Assembly (NCBI GenBank): GCA_050952845.1
Contig: JBMNLP010000001.1
Coordinates: 3,364,103 to 3,428,102, forward strand
DNA from: JAGVSV01 sp050952845
GTDB taxonomy: Bacteria > Bacillota > Clostridia > Christensenellales > Aristaeellaceae
Direction: 5' to 3'
DNA: 64,000 bases
Shown: in pieces, positions 7,879 to 14,799 of the stretch
Numbering within the stretch: the first letter of the stretch is position 1
Layout: every line of letters starts with the position of its first letter
The notes under the pieces: model-generated
Databases searched by the model: none
What the model was told of the DNA's origin: nothing
The model's input: the letters and a program-made list of their open reading frames with translations, nothing else
Position numbers and translations under genes: made by a program

Positions 7879-9852
7879 TTACGCCTTGCCTGCTTTTTCT
7901 GCCATCATGGCCAGCACCTTGTTGCTGCGGGAGATAAAGGCTTTGAGATCACTGGCCTCCAGCGGGCGGGAGGACAGGCGGGCCAGGTCGTACACCTGGC
8001 GGCACATCAGCTGGGTGTCCTCGCCCTCCTCCATGCCGGCGAGGGCCTGAACGACGGGGCTGAGGCGGTTCAGCACCAGGGTGTATTTATCGGGCATGGG
8101 GAAGTCGCGCCCGTATATGACGCTCATCTCCTTGAAACGGCGCATCTGCTCGTCCTCGGTGAGCATGGCGGGCAGCTCCCGGTCGGACAGCGCTTCCAGC
8201 TTGACCGCCAGCTCCTGGTTGTCCAGCGCGTCGCGGAACAGCTTTTCCAGGTGGGCCTGGTCCAGCTGCGCGCCTTCGTCGCTGTCCTCGGTGAGGCCGG
8301 TAACGTCGCTGTCCACGCGCACAAACTGCACCTCCATGCCGGAATATTCAATGAAGGACATGAAATTCATGTCGATCAGCGTATCCATCACAACCACATC
8401 GATGCCCTGTGCGGTATACAGCGCCACGCTGGCTGCCTGGCGGTTGGGCTCGCTGGCGTAGTAGATTTTCTTCTCGGCCTTGCCCTCGTTGCGCGCCTTG
8501 TATTCGTCAAAGGTGAGGTATTCGTCGGCGGTGGTTTTCAGCAGCAGCGAATCCTTTACCGCGTCGTAGAACTTGCGGTCCTGCAGGCAGCCGTATTTGA
8601 TGAAGGGGTGGATGTCGTCCCAGTAGCCTTCATAGGTTTTGCGCTCGGTGTTGTGCAGGCCGTTGAGCCGGTCGGCTACCTTTTTGGCGATGTGGTTGGA
8701 TATCCGCTTGACATAGCCGTCGTTTTGCAGGAAGGAGCGCGATACGTTCAGCGGCAGGTCGGGGCAGTCGATGACGCCTTTCAGCACCATTAAGAACTCA
8801 GGGATGACTTCCTTGATGTTGTCTGCCACGAACACCTGGCGGTTGAACAGCTTGATCTCGCCCTCCTGGCCGGCAAAGTCGCGGCGGATGTGCGGGAAGT
8901 ACAGGATGCCTTTGAGGTTGAAGGGATAGTCCACGTTCAGGTGAATCCAGAACAGCGGATCCTCAAAGGTGCGGAACACCTTGCGGTAGGTTTCCTTATA
9001 TTCTTCGTCGGTGCAGTCCCTGGGATTTTTCAGCCACAGAGGGTGGGTGTCGTTGATGGGCTTGGGTTCGGCAGGCGCAGGCTCTTCGGTGTCCTCCTCT
9101 TCTTCTGCATCGTCCGAAACTTCGGCTGAGGTTGTTTCGCCATCCGCGCTTTCCTTTGCTTTTTCAGCGGCTTTCTCAGCTTTTTCCGCGCGCCGCTTTT
9201 CGGCGGCTTCGGCTTCACGCTCCAGCGCTTCCAGATCGACAAGGTATATGGGCACAGCCATGAACCCGCAGTATTTCTCCAGCACTTCGCGCACGCGCCA
9301 GCCATCTAAAAACTCTTTTTCTTCGTCCATGATGTGCAGCGTGATCACCGTGCCCCGCGTTTCACGCGTGCCGCGGTCCATCTCAAAGGCGATGCCGTCC
9401 TCGCTGACCCAGCGCACGGGCTCGGCGCCCTCCTGGTGGGACAGCGTGTCGATCACGACGCGGCCGGCTGCCATAAAGGCGGAATAAAAACCTAAACCGA
9501 AGTGCCCGATGATGCCGGACTGGTCCTCACCGGTGTAGGTTTTTAGAAAATCCTCGGCGCTGGAAAAGGCAACCTGGTTGATGTATTTCTCTACCTCGTT
9601 GGCTGTCATGCCGATGCCGTTGTCCTCAAAGCGCAGTTCGCCGGCCTTTTTGTCCACTGTGACGGTGATGCGCAGGTCGTCTTCCTGCCCCAGGCCCAGC
9701 ATCTTCAGCTTGGTGATGGCGTCGGCGCCGTTTGAAACCAGCTCCCGGATGAATATATCCTTATCGGAATACAGCCAGCGTTTGATAACCGGCATGATGT
9801 TTTGGGCGTCTATGGAAATGCTGCCCTTCTTGTGGTGTTGTTGTACGCTCAT
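7879..9852 (-). CDS. htpG: Chaperone HtpG (Hsp90 family)
   Basis: A 657-residue cytosolic ATP-dependent chaperone. The N-terminal GHKL ATPase is intact: FIRELVSNGADAITKL (catalytic Glu37, Asn41), DNGIGM and GHFGLGFYSAF. The middle domain contains WIHLNVDYPFNLKGILYFP and NVSRSFLQND, and a C-terminal dimerisation region follows. Between the N and middle domains sits an unusually long charged linker, roughly residues 215-275, rich in Glu, Lys and Ala. I chose ATG 9852 because GGAGGG lies 7 nt upstream; the open frame continues to 9933 but runs through the promoter. A sigma-A promoter and a CIRCE element lie directly upstream, which indicates HrcA control. Confidence 0.96.
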   Translation of the reverse strand: MSVQQHHKKGSISIDAQNIMPVIKRWLYSDKDIFIRELVSNGADAITKLKMLGLGQEDDLRITVTVDKKAGELRFEDNGIGMTANEVEKYINQVAFSSAEDFLKTYTGEDQSGIIGHFGLGFYSAFMAAGRVVIDTLSHQEGAEPVRWVSEDGIAFEMDRGTRETRGTVITLHIMDEEKEFLDGWRVREVLEKYCGFMAVPIYLVDLEALEREAEAAEKRRAEKAEKAAEKAKESADGETTSAEVSDDAEEEEDTEEPAPAEPKPINDTHPLWLKNPRDCTDEEYKETYRKVFRTFEDPLFWIHLNVDYPFNLKGILYFPHIRRDFAGQEGEIKLFNRQVFVADNIKEVIPEFLMVLKGVIDCPDLPLNVSRSFLQNDGYVKRISNHIAKKVADRLNGLHNTERKTYEGYWDDIHPFIKYGCLQDRKFYDAVKDSLLLKTTADEYLTFDEYKARNEGKAEKKIYYASEPNRQAASVALYTAQGIDVVVMDTLIDMNFMSFIEYSGMEVQFVRVDSDVTGLTEDSDEGAQLDQAHLEKLFRDALDNQELAVKLEALSDRELPAMLTEDEQMRRFKEMSVIYGRDFPMPDKYTLVLNRLSPVVQALAGMEEGEDTQLMCRQVYDLARLSSRPLEASDLKAFISRSNKVLAMMAEKAGKA

Positions 9853-9900
9853 GCAATCCCTCCGTAAACGGGGCACAGCCCCGGCAATCGTGATAAGTTG

Positions 9901-9929
9901 ATTATAGCATCCCGCAACGTGGAATGCAA
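9901..9929 (-). promoter_or_regulatory. htpG promoter
   Basis: On the minus strand TTGCAT (9924-9929), a 17-bp spacer and TATAAT (9901-9906), about 50 nt upstream of the htpG start. Confidence 0.8.
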
Positions 9930-9936
9930 CCATTTT

Positions 9937-9963
9937 TTAGCACTCGCCGGCTTCAAGTGCTAA
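9937..9963. promoter_or_regulatory. CIRCE heat-shock operator (HrcA site)
   Basis: TTAGCACTC, a 9-nt spacer, then AAGTGCTAA. This matches the CIRCE consensus (TTAGCACTC-N9-GAGTGCTAA) at 17 of 18 arm positions. It lies 7 bp upstream of the htpG -35. A partial repeat of its right arm, TGCTAACAAT, occurs at 9957-9966 and again at 9975-9984. Confidence 0.88.
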
Positions 9964-10003
9964 CAATGTTTCATGCTAACAATACGAGCGCTGAAAAGCA
10001 TGG

Positions 10004-10032
10004 TTGACAACATGGCTCAAAACCGGGATGAT
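10004..10032 (+). promoter_or_regulatory. Promoter of the XRE/S24 regulator
   Basis: TTGACA (10004-10009), 17 bp, then GATGAT (10027-10032), about 40 nt upstream of the start codon. The -35 is perfect and the -10 matches four of six positions. Confidence 0.55.
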
Positions 10033-10073
10033 CTATTCAACGACACAAAGCGCCTTTTGCGCGGGGAGGGCTT

Positions 10074-10790
10074 ATGAGCAGGCTGGGGGATTTGATCCGC
10101 CTGGAGCGGAACAGGCGGGGGATGACCGTCAAACAGGTGGCTAAGAAGTGCGGCGTCAGCAGCAAGTATCTCCAGGAGGTGGAGTCGGGCAAGCGCATTA
10201 TTGCGGATGACCAGGCGCGCCGCATCCTCCGTACGATGGGGCTGGAGCAGCAGGCTGAGGCGGATTTCACCCTGGACGACATCGCCGTCACGGTCGATCT
10301 GCAAACAGCCATGCCTCAGGCGCAGCAGGCGGTTCGCAAGGCGGCTGAAAAGAGAGCGAGCACCGGCGAAACCGAGGCGGTTGAAGGCTCCATCTGGCTG
10401 GACGCGCTGAGCAGCGTGCTGAAGCATGTGCCGGTGTACAATGCCGTCATGAAGGAGGTTTCGCATCGGCTGCTGCCCATCACCGAGGGCAAAATCGAGG
10501 GTGCGCCTGCCGACAAGGTGTTCTATTTTCAGGCGCCGGACAACCGGATGCGCGGCTTCCGCATCCAGCAGGGCGACAAGGTGCTGGTGGTGCCGGCCAA
10601 TGCGCCGGTGGACGGCGCCATCATGCTGATAGAAACCAATATGGGCTTTGAGTTGCGCATGGTGAAGCTGATGCCCCGCTTCCAGGTGATGCTGCAGAGG
10701 TACGACCAGGCATTTGAAAGCGACATCCACAACATCGCCGACCTGCGCTTTATCGGCCGCTGCGTGCGGCTGGAGGCGGATTTGTCATAG
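10074..10790 (+). CDS. XRE-family HTH regulator with S24-like C-terminal domain
   Basis: A 238-residue regulator. The N-terminal HTH of the lambda-repressor/XRE type spans residues 4-58 (LIRLERNRRGMTVKQVAKKC, then SSKYLQEVESGKR). The C-terminal part, about residues 135-235, resembles the LexA/S24 fold: FYFQAPDNRMRGFRIQQGDK followed by VLVVPANAPVDG. The position that carries the catalytic Ser in LexA-type proteins (D-S-M) appears as N-R-M, so self-cleavage is unlikely and the domain probably serves dimerisation or ligand sensing. Start fixed by GGGGAGGG. It is divergent from htpG, with the CIRCE site between them, and monocistronic. Target genes are unknown; it could be a stress regulator or a captured phage repressor. 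Confidence 0.8.
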   Translation: MSRLGDLIRLERNRRGMTVKQVAKKCGVSSKYLQEVESGKRIIADDQARRILRTMGLEQQAEADFTLDDIAVTVDLQTAMPQAQQAVRKAAEKRASTGETEAVEGSIWLDALSSVLKHVPVYNAVMKEVSHRLLPITEGKIEGAPADKVFYFQAPDNRMRGFRIQQGDKVLVVPANAPVDGAIMLIETNMGFELRMVKLMPRFQVMLQRYDQAFESDIHNIADLRFIGRCVRLEADLS

Positions 10791-10863
10791 AAAACGTGCC
10801 CCTGCTTTGCAGATTGCTTTAGAGAGTTTCTGCAATTCTTTTCGAAATATTTTCAAAAAGGGC

Positions 10864-10911
10864 TTGACAAGTTGGTTAGCAACAGCTAACATCTGATTAG
10901 CCATTGCTAAC
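10864..10911 (+). promoter_or_regulatory. feo promoter with tandem DtxR-like operators
   Basis: TTGACA (10864-10869), 17 bp, TAACAT (10887-10892). Two palindromes follow each other: GTTAGCAACAGCTAAC (10875-10890) and ATTAGCCATTGCTAAC (10896-10911). Their centres are 21 bp apart, about two helical turns, so two repressor dimers would bind the same DNA face. The first covers the spacer and -10, the second the start point. The half-site resembles the TTAGG-type half-sites of DtxR/IdeR boxes, and a DtxR-family gene closes this locus at 14131. Confidence 0.8.
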
Positions 10912-10931
10912 TGTGGGGAGGATGTGTGGAA

Positions 10932-11141
10932 ATGCCTTTAAGCATGGTCAGCCCGGGATGCCAGGGGTGCATCAGGAAGGTGTTGGGCAAGGCGGAGACG
11001 AGGCAATACCTCCAGAGTTTGGGCTTTGTGCCCGGGGAGGCGGTATCGGTGCTGTGCCTGAATGCCGGTAACCTGATTGTGGGCATCAAGAACAGCCGCG
11101 TGGCGCTCAGCCGCGACATGGCGATGAAAATCATGGTGTGA
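10932..11141 (+). CDS. feoA: FeoA domain protein (first copy)
   Basis: A 69-residue SH3-like FeoA protein that modulates the ferrous iron channel FeoB at the cytoplasmic face. It shows the family layout: a leading Leu/Gly segment (SLGFVPGEAVSVL), then NAGNLIVGIKNSRVALSRDMAMKI. The N-terminal segment contains two Cys in SPGCQGC, which are not part of the standard fold. ATG 10932 is preceded at about 10 nt by GGGGAGGA; the in-frame GTG at 10926 is an alternative. It is the first gene of the operon and lies 10 nt before a second, divergent FeoA copy. Confidence 0.88.
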   Translation: MPLSMVSPGCQGCIRKVLGKAETRQYLQSLGFVPGEAVSVLCLNAGNLIVGIKNSRVALSRDMAMKIMV

Positions 11142-11151
11142 GGTGTACGGT

Positions 11152-11373
11152 ATGCGAACGCTGAGGGAAGCACAGGTTGGGGAAACGGTCCGCGTCGAGA
11201 GGCTTGGGGGAAGCGGCGCGCTCAAACGCCGGGTGATGGATATGGGTATCACCAAAGGCACGGAAATCTATGTCCGCAAGACGGCGCCGTTGGGCGACCC
11301 CGTCGAAATCAAGGTGCGGGGATACGAGTTGACGCTGCGCAAGCAGGACGCGGAAATCATCTTCATCGGCTGA
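11152..11373 (+). CDS. feoA: FeoA domain protein (second copy)
   Basis: A 73-residue FeoA protein with the canonical features: LREAQVGETVRVERL, RRVMDMGITKGTEIYV, and the closing GYELTLRKQDAEIIFI. GAGGTG lies just upstream of ATG 11152, the stop of the first feoA is 10 nt away, and feoB begins 86 nt downstream behind a hairpin. Tandem feoA copies before feoB are common in Clostridia; the second copy here is the more canonical of the two and is the likelier direct FeoB partner. Confidence 0.92.
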   Translation: MRTLREAQVGETVRVERLGGSGALKRRVMDMGITKGTEIYVRKTAPLGDPVEIKVRGYELTLRKQDAEIIFIG

Positions 11374-11384
11374 AGCTTGTGGAT

Positions 11385-11411
11385 GCGGCGTTGTTGCGCC
11401 GCTGTTTTTTT
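11385..11411 (+). terminator. Terminator-like hairpin between feoA and feoB
   Basis: A GC stem (GCGGCG, TTGTTG loop, CGCCGC) followed by TGTTTTTTT, 11 nt after the feoA stop. It has full intrinsic-terminator form inside the operon, so it should limit or regulate readthrough into feoB. Confidence 0.8.
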
Positions 11412-11459
11412 GCCATAGGGTTAGAAAAGACTAATTTAATGACGACAGGAGGATAAGCC

Positions 11460-13892
11460 ATGCAACTTACCATCGCCCTTGCGGGCAACCCCAACAGCGG
11501 CAAAACAACGCTGTTTAACCTGCTGACAGGCGCCAACCAGTATGTAGGCAACTGGCCGGGCGTAACCGTAGAAAAAAAGGAAGGCACGCTGCGCAGCGAC
11601 CGGGACATCACCCTGGTGGACCTGCCGGGCATCTATTCCCTTTCGCCCTATACGCCCGAGGAGGTCATTGCGCGCACCTACCTGGCGGAGGAGCGTCCCG
11701 ACGCCATCATCAACATCGTGGATGGCACCAACTTAGAACGCAACCTGTACCTGACCACGCAGCTGCTGGACCTGGGCATTCCGGTGGTGGTGGCTGTGAA
11801 CATGATGGACGCGGTGGCCAAAAGCGGCGACAAGCTGAATGTGTCGGCGCTGTCCCGCAGTCTGGGTTGCCCAGCGGTAGAGGTGTCGGCGCTGAGAAAC
11901 ACGGGCGTGGACGCGTTGATCGATGCGGTTGTGAAGGCAGGCAGGAGCAAGCAGGCTGCTTCGCCGGTGCGGCTGGACGTCGCAACAGAATCCGCCCTGG
12001 GCGGCATTGCGTCACAGGTGCTGGCGGATGCGCCCGAGCGGCTCAGGCGCTGGTACGCTGTCAAGCTGATGGAGCGCGACCGGCAGGCTGTGGACGGCTT
12101 GAGATTGAGCCGGGAAAAGTTGGCGCAGGCGGAAGCCATTGTTCAGCAATATGAGGCAGGCGTGGACGACGAGGCCGAAAGCGCGTTGACTGCCCGGCGC
12201 TATGAAGCCATCACCTCCATGCTGGCCGGCAGTTACAAGAAAAAGAACCCGCATGCGCTGAGCACATCGGATAAAATAGACAGGATCGTTACCAACCGGT
12301 GGCTGGCGCTGCCCATCTTTGCGGCGGTCATGGTGTTGATTTACTACCTTTCGGTAAGCACCGTGGGCGCCTGGATGACGGACTGGACCAATGACGGCTT
12401 GTTTGGCGACGGATTTTTCCTGCTGGGCAGAGGACGCGCCCCGTATGAGGAGGCGCTGGAGGAATATGGAGACGCTGAGGTGCGCCTGGAAGCCTATCTG
12501 GCGGCGGCAGAAGCCCGTGGGCTGGACCCGGACAGCGAGGATTTCCCGGCCCAGGCAGACGGATTGACAGCTGAGGCCGTTTTTACGGACGAGGAGGGCG
12601 AAGTCATCCGCACCGAGCAGGTGGCTTTAGCGGACTACCAGCAGGCTTTGGAGGTGGAGGAGCCTGATCCGGCTGCATTCGGCACCTGGGTGCCGGGCGT
12701 GCCCGCGCTGATAGACGGCTGGCTGGAAGCTGCCGAGGTGGCGCCCTGGCTGCATGGCTTGGTGGTGGACGGCATCATCGCCGGTGTCGGCGCCGTGCTG
12801 GGTTTTGTGCCGCAAATGTTTGTGCTGTTCTTCCTGCTGGCGCTGCTGGAAGCCGGCGGCTACATGGCGCGCATCGCCTTCATCATGGACAGGCTGTTCC
12901 GCCGGTTCGGGCTGTCCGGCAAGAGCTTCATCCCCATGCTGATTGGCACGGGCTGTTCGGTGCCCGGCATCATGGCTTCCCGTACCATTGAAAACGTGCG
13001 CGACCGGCGCATGACCATCACCACCACTTCGTTCATCCCCTGCGGGGCTAAGCTGCCGGTGATCGCCCTGATTGCGGGCTCGCTGTTCAACCGCGCGTGG
13101 TGGTTTACGCCCCTGGCGTACTTCATTGGCGTGGCGGCGGTGGTTGTTTCGGGCATCATCCTGAAGAAAACGGCCCGCTTTGCCGGCGAGGCATCCCCTT
13201 TCGTGATGGAACTGCCGGCCTACCGCCTGCCCGCGGCAAGCACCGTGCTGCGCTCCATGTGGGAGCGGGGATGGAGCTTCATCAAGAAAGCCGGCTCTAT
13301 CATCCTGTTGTCGGCGATCTTCATCTGGTTTATCAGCAGGTTTGGCATGGTAGACGGACGTTTTGCCATGCTGGACGATATGGACATGGAGAAGAGCTTT
13401 GCGGCAGGGCTGGGCACCGCGCTGGCCTGGCTGTTCAAGCCCCTGGGCTTTGGCGACTGGCAGTCGTCGGTGGCCACGGTGATGGGGCTGGTTGCCAAGG
13501 AAAATGTGGTGGCTGCCTTCGGCATCATGTTTGGCTTTGCTGAGGTCAGCGAAGTCGGGCACGAGATATGGGGCGTGTTGGCAAACCACTATACGGCATT
13601 GGCCGGCATGTCGCTGCTGTTGTTCAACTTGCTGTGTATTCCCTGCTTTGCTGCAATAGGCGCCATTCGCCGTGAGATGAACAGCCGCTCGTGGACAATC
13701 TTTGCGCTGCTGTACCAGACGCTGTTTGCCTACGCGGTGAGCCTGGTTTTCTACCAGCTGGGCATGTTGTTGACTGGCGGCGGGTTTGGCCTATGGACAG
13801 CCGTAGCGCTGGCTGTGCTGGCCGGCATGCTGTACCTGCTGCTGCGCCGCGGCACAGCGCCCGGCCTGGTTGCCGTGCAGGAGACAGTATAG
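11460..13892 (+). CDS. feoB: Ferrous iron transporter FeoB
   Basis: An 810-residue membrane protein that imports Fe(II). The N-terminal GTPase domain has G1 GNPNSGKTT (9-17), G3 DLPG (54-57) and G4 NMMD (114-117), followed by a helical regulatory domain to about residue 265. The membrane part carries the two Gate motifs with conserved Cys: PMLIGTGCSVPGIMASRTIE and TTSFIPCGAKLPVIALIAG. Odd feature: between the first two membrane segments, about residues 313-413, there is a roughly 95-residue acidic insertion (EEALEEYGDAEVRLEAYL, DEEGEVIR, EVEEPDP) predicted to be outside the cell, where most FeoB have a short loop. Start fixed by AGGAGG. Expression is presumably set by the DtxR-like sites and the preceding hairpin. 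Confidence 0.96.
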   Translation: MQLTIALAGNPNSGKTTLFNLLTGANQYVGNWPGVTVEKKEGTLRSDRDITLVDLPGIYSLSPYTPEEVIARTYLAEERPDAIINIVDGTNLERNLYLTTQLLDLGIPVVVAVNMMDAVAKSGDKLNVSALSRSLGCPAVEVSALRNTGVDALIDAVVKAGRSKQAASPVRLDVATESALGGIASQVLADAPERLRRWYAVKLMERDRQAVDGLRLSREKLAQAEAIVQQYEAGVDDEAESALTARRYEAITSMLAGSYKKKNPHALSTSDKIDRIVTNRWLALPIFAAVMVLIYYLSVSTVGAWMTDWTNDGLFGDGFFLLGRGRAPYEEALEEYGDAEVRLEAYLAAAEARGLDPDSEDFPAQADGLTAEAVFTDEEGEVIRTEQVALADYQQALEVEEPDPAAFGTWVPGVPALIDGWLEAAEVAPWLHGLVVDGIIAGVGAVLGFVPQMFVLFFLLALLEAGGYMARIAFIMDRLFRRFGLSGKSFIPMLIGTGCSVPGIMASRTIENVRDRRMTITTTSFIPCGAKLPVIALIAGSLFNRAWWFTPLAYFIGVAAVVVSGIILKKTARFAGEASPFVMELPAYRLPAASTVLRSMWERGWSFIKKAGSIILLSAIFIWFISRFGMVDGRFAMLDDMDMEKSFAAGLGTALAWLFKPLGFGDWQSSVATVMGLVAKENVVAAFGIMFGFAEVSEVGHEIWGVLANHYTALAGMSLLLFNLLCIPCFAAIGAIRREMNSRSWTIFALLYQTLFAYAVSLVFYQLGMLLTGGGFGLWTAVALAVLAGMLYLLLRRGTAPGLVAVQETV

Positions 13893-13905
13893 GAGGTTAT
13901 ATGAC

Positions 13906-14046
13906 ATGAACATATCAACTATCATTCTGTCCATGGCGCTTGTTGCGGTTGTGGGGCTGATTGTCCGCAGCCTGGTGCGGCGCCGGAAGGCGGGCGGCTG
14001 CGCGGCGTGCCCCAACGCCAGAAACTGTGCCCGGCAGGCGTATTGA
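13906..14046 (+). CDS. FeoB-associated Cys-rich membrane peptide
   Basis: A 46-residue protein, MNISTIILSMALVAVVGLIV then a basic stretch RSLVRRRKAGG and a Cys-rich tail GCAACPNARNC. It has one N-terminal membrane helix followed by three Cys in the pattern C-x2-C-x6-C. This is the layout of the FeoB-associated Cys-rich membrane protein family found after feoB in Firmicutes. AGGAGG lies 9 nt upstream, and the gene begins 13 nt after the feoB stop. Function unproven; it may bind iron at the channel exit or substitute for FeoC. Confidence 0.82.
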   Translation: MNISTIILSMALVAVVGLIVRSLVRRRKAGGCAACPNARNCARQAY

Positions 14047-14074
14047 ACTGACAATACTTTCTACCGTCTCGTCC

Positions 14075-14103
14075 TTGCATCCTTGGGGATAAACTGATAT
14101 TAT
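14075..14103 (+). promoter_or_regulatory. Promoter of the DtxR-family gene
   Basis: TTGCAT (14075-14080), 17 bp, TATTAT (14098-14103). It places the transcript start near 14110, downstream of the in-frame ATG at 14107, which supports the GTG start at 14131. Confidence 0.7.
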
Positions 14104-14130
14104 AGGATGCAGGACGAGAGGTGGTATTTT

Positions 14131-14535
14131 GTGAGAATCAATGAATCGCAGGAGAATTATCTGGAGCGAATCCTGCTGTTGAAGCGGCAGAAAGGGTATG
14201 CGCGTTCTGTTGATATTGCCGACAGCCTGGGCGTGACCAAGCCATCGGTCAGCGTTGCCATGAAGCAGCTGCGTGAAAACGGCTTGATCACCATGGATGA
14301 CGACTACCTGATCCACCTGACTGATGCCGGGCACAGCATCGCCGAAAGCATGCTCAACCGGCACATGGCATTGGCCCGCATCCTGATGCACCTGGGCGTG
14401 GACGAGGAAACGGCGTTTGAGGATGCCTGCAAAATCGAACACGACATCAGCCAGCAGAGCTTTGATGCCCTGTGCAGCTTTGCCAACCAACACCTGGACC
14501 TGGAGCTGAACTGCGCCAAACCGTCCGGCGAGTGA
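14131..14535 (+). CDS. DtxR/MntR-family metal-dependent repressor
   Basis: A 134-residue winged-helix repressor with dimerisation domain (RINESQENYLERILLL; recognition region VTKPSVSVAMKQLRENGLI) and no SH3 domain, so MntR-sized. The main metal site reads CKIEH (Cys100, Glu103, His104). A Cys at this position is the DtxR/IdeR iron arrangement, while MntR proteins usually have Glu, so I infer iron sensing. GTG 14131 is the start because GAGAGGTGG lies 6-7 nt upstream and the promoter leaves no room for the ATG at 14107. It follows the feo operon in the same direction and is the obvious candidate to bind the tandem palindromes at 10875-10911. Confidence 0.88.
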   Translation: MRINESQENYLERILLLKRQKGYARSVDIADSLGVTKPSVSVAMKQLRENGLITMDDDYLIHLTDAGHSIAESMLNRHMALARILMHLGVDEETAFEDACKIEHDISQQSFDALCSFANQHLDLELNCAKPSGE

Positions 14536-14564
14536 CCGGCAGGATGATCCATCCGGATCGTCCG

Positions 14565-14590
14565 CGGTGCGAAACTTGCGTTTCGCACCG
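14565..14590 (+). terminator. Hairpin after the repressor gene
   Basis: An 11-bp perfect stem (CGGTGCGAAAC / GTTTCGCACCG, TTGC loop), 29 nt after the stop. Four Ts follow about 8 nt later, so it is a weak terminator. Confidence 0.5.
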
Positions 14591-14715
14591 TGTGGCAGTT
14601 TTCGCTGTGCCTTCGGTACGGCTGCAAAAACTAAGAGAAAACACTCCATGCTCATAGGATAAGCCGTTTTTCACAGCACCCACTTTTTAACTATACCAGC
14701 CAATCACTGCCCACG

Positions 14716-14737
14716 GCCCACCATCATGGGCTTTTTT
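14716..14737 (+). terminator. Intrinsic terminator upstream of murA
   Basis: A short stem GCCCA / TGGGC with a 6-nt loop followed by six Ts. Its T tract overlaps the murA -35. Confidence 0.6.
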
Positions 14738-14764
14738 GCAACCCCCTATCATTCATGTTATAAT
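14736..14764 (+). promoter_or_regulatory. murA promoter
   Basis: TTGCAA (14736-14741), 17 bp, TATAAT (14759-14764), about 35 nt before the start codon. Confidence 0.8.
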
Positions 14765-14799
14765 CGCGCTGTTTAATACTCGCGGGAAGGAGGCAGGGC

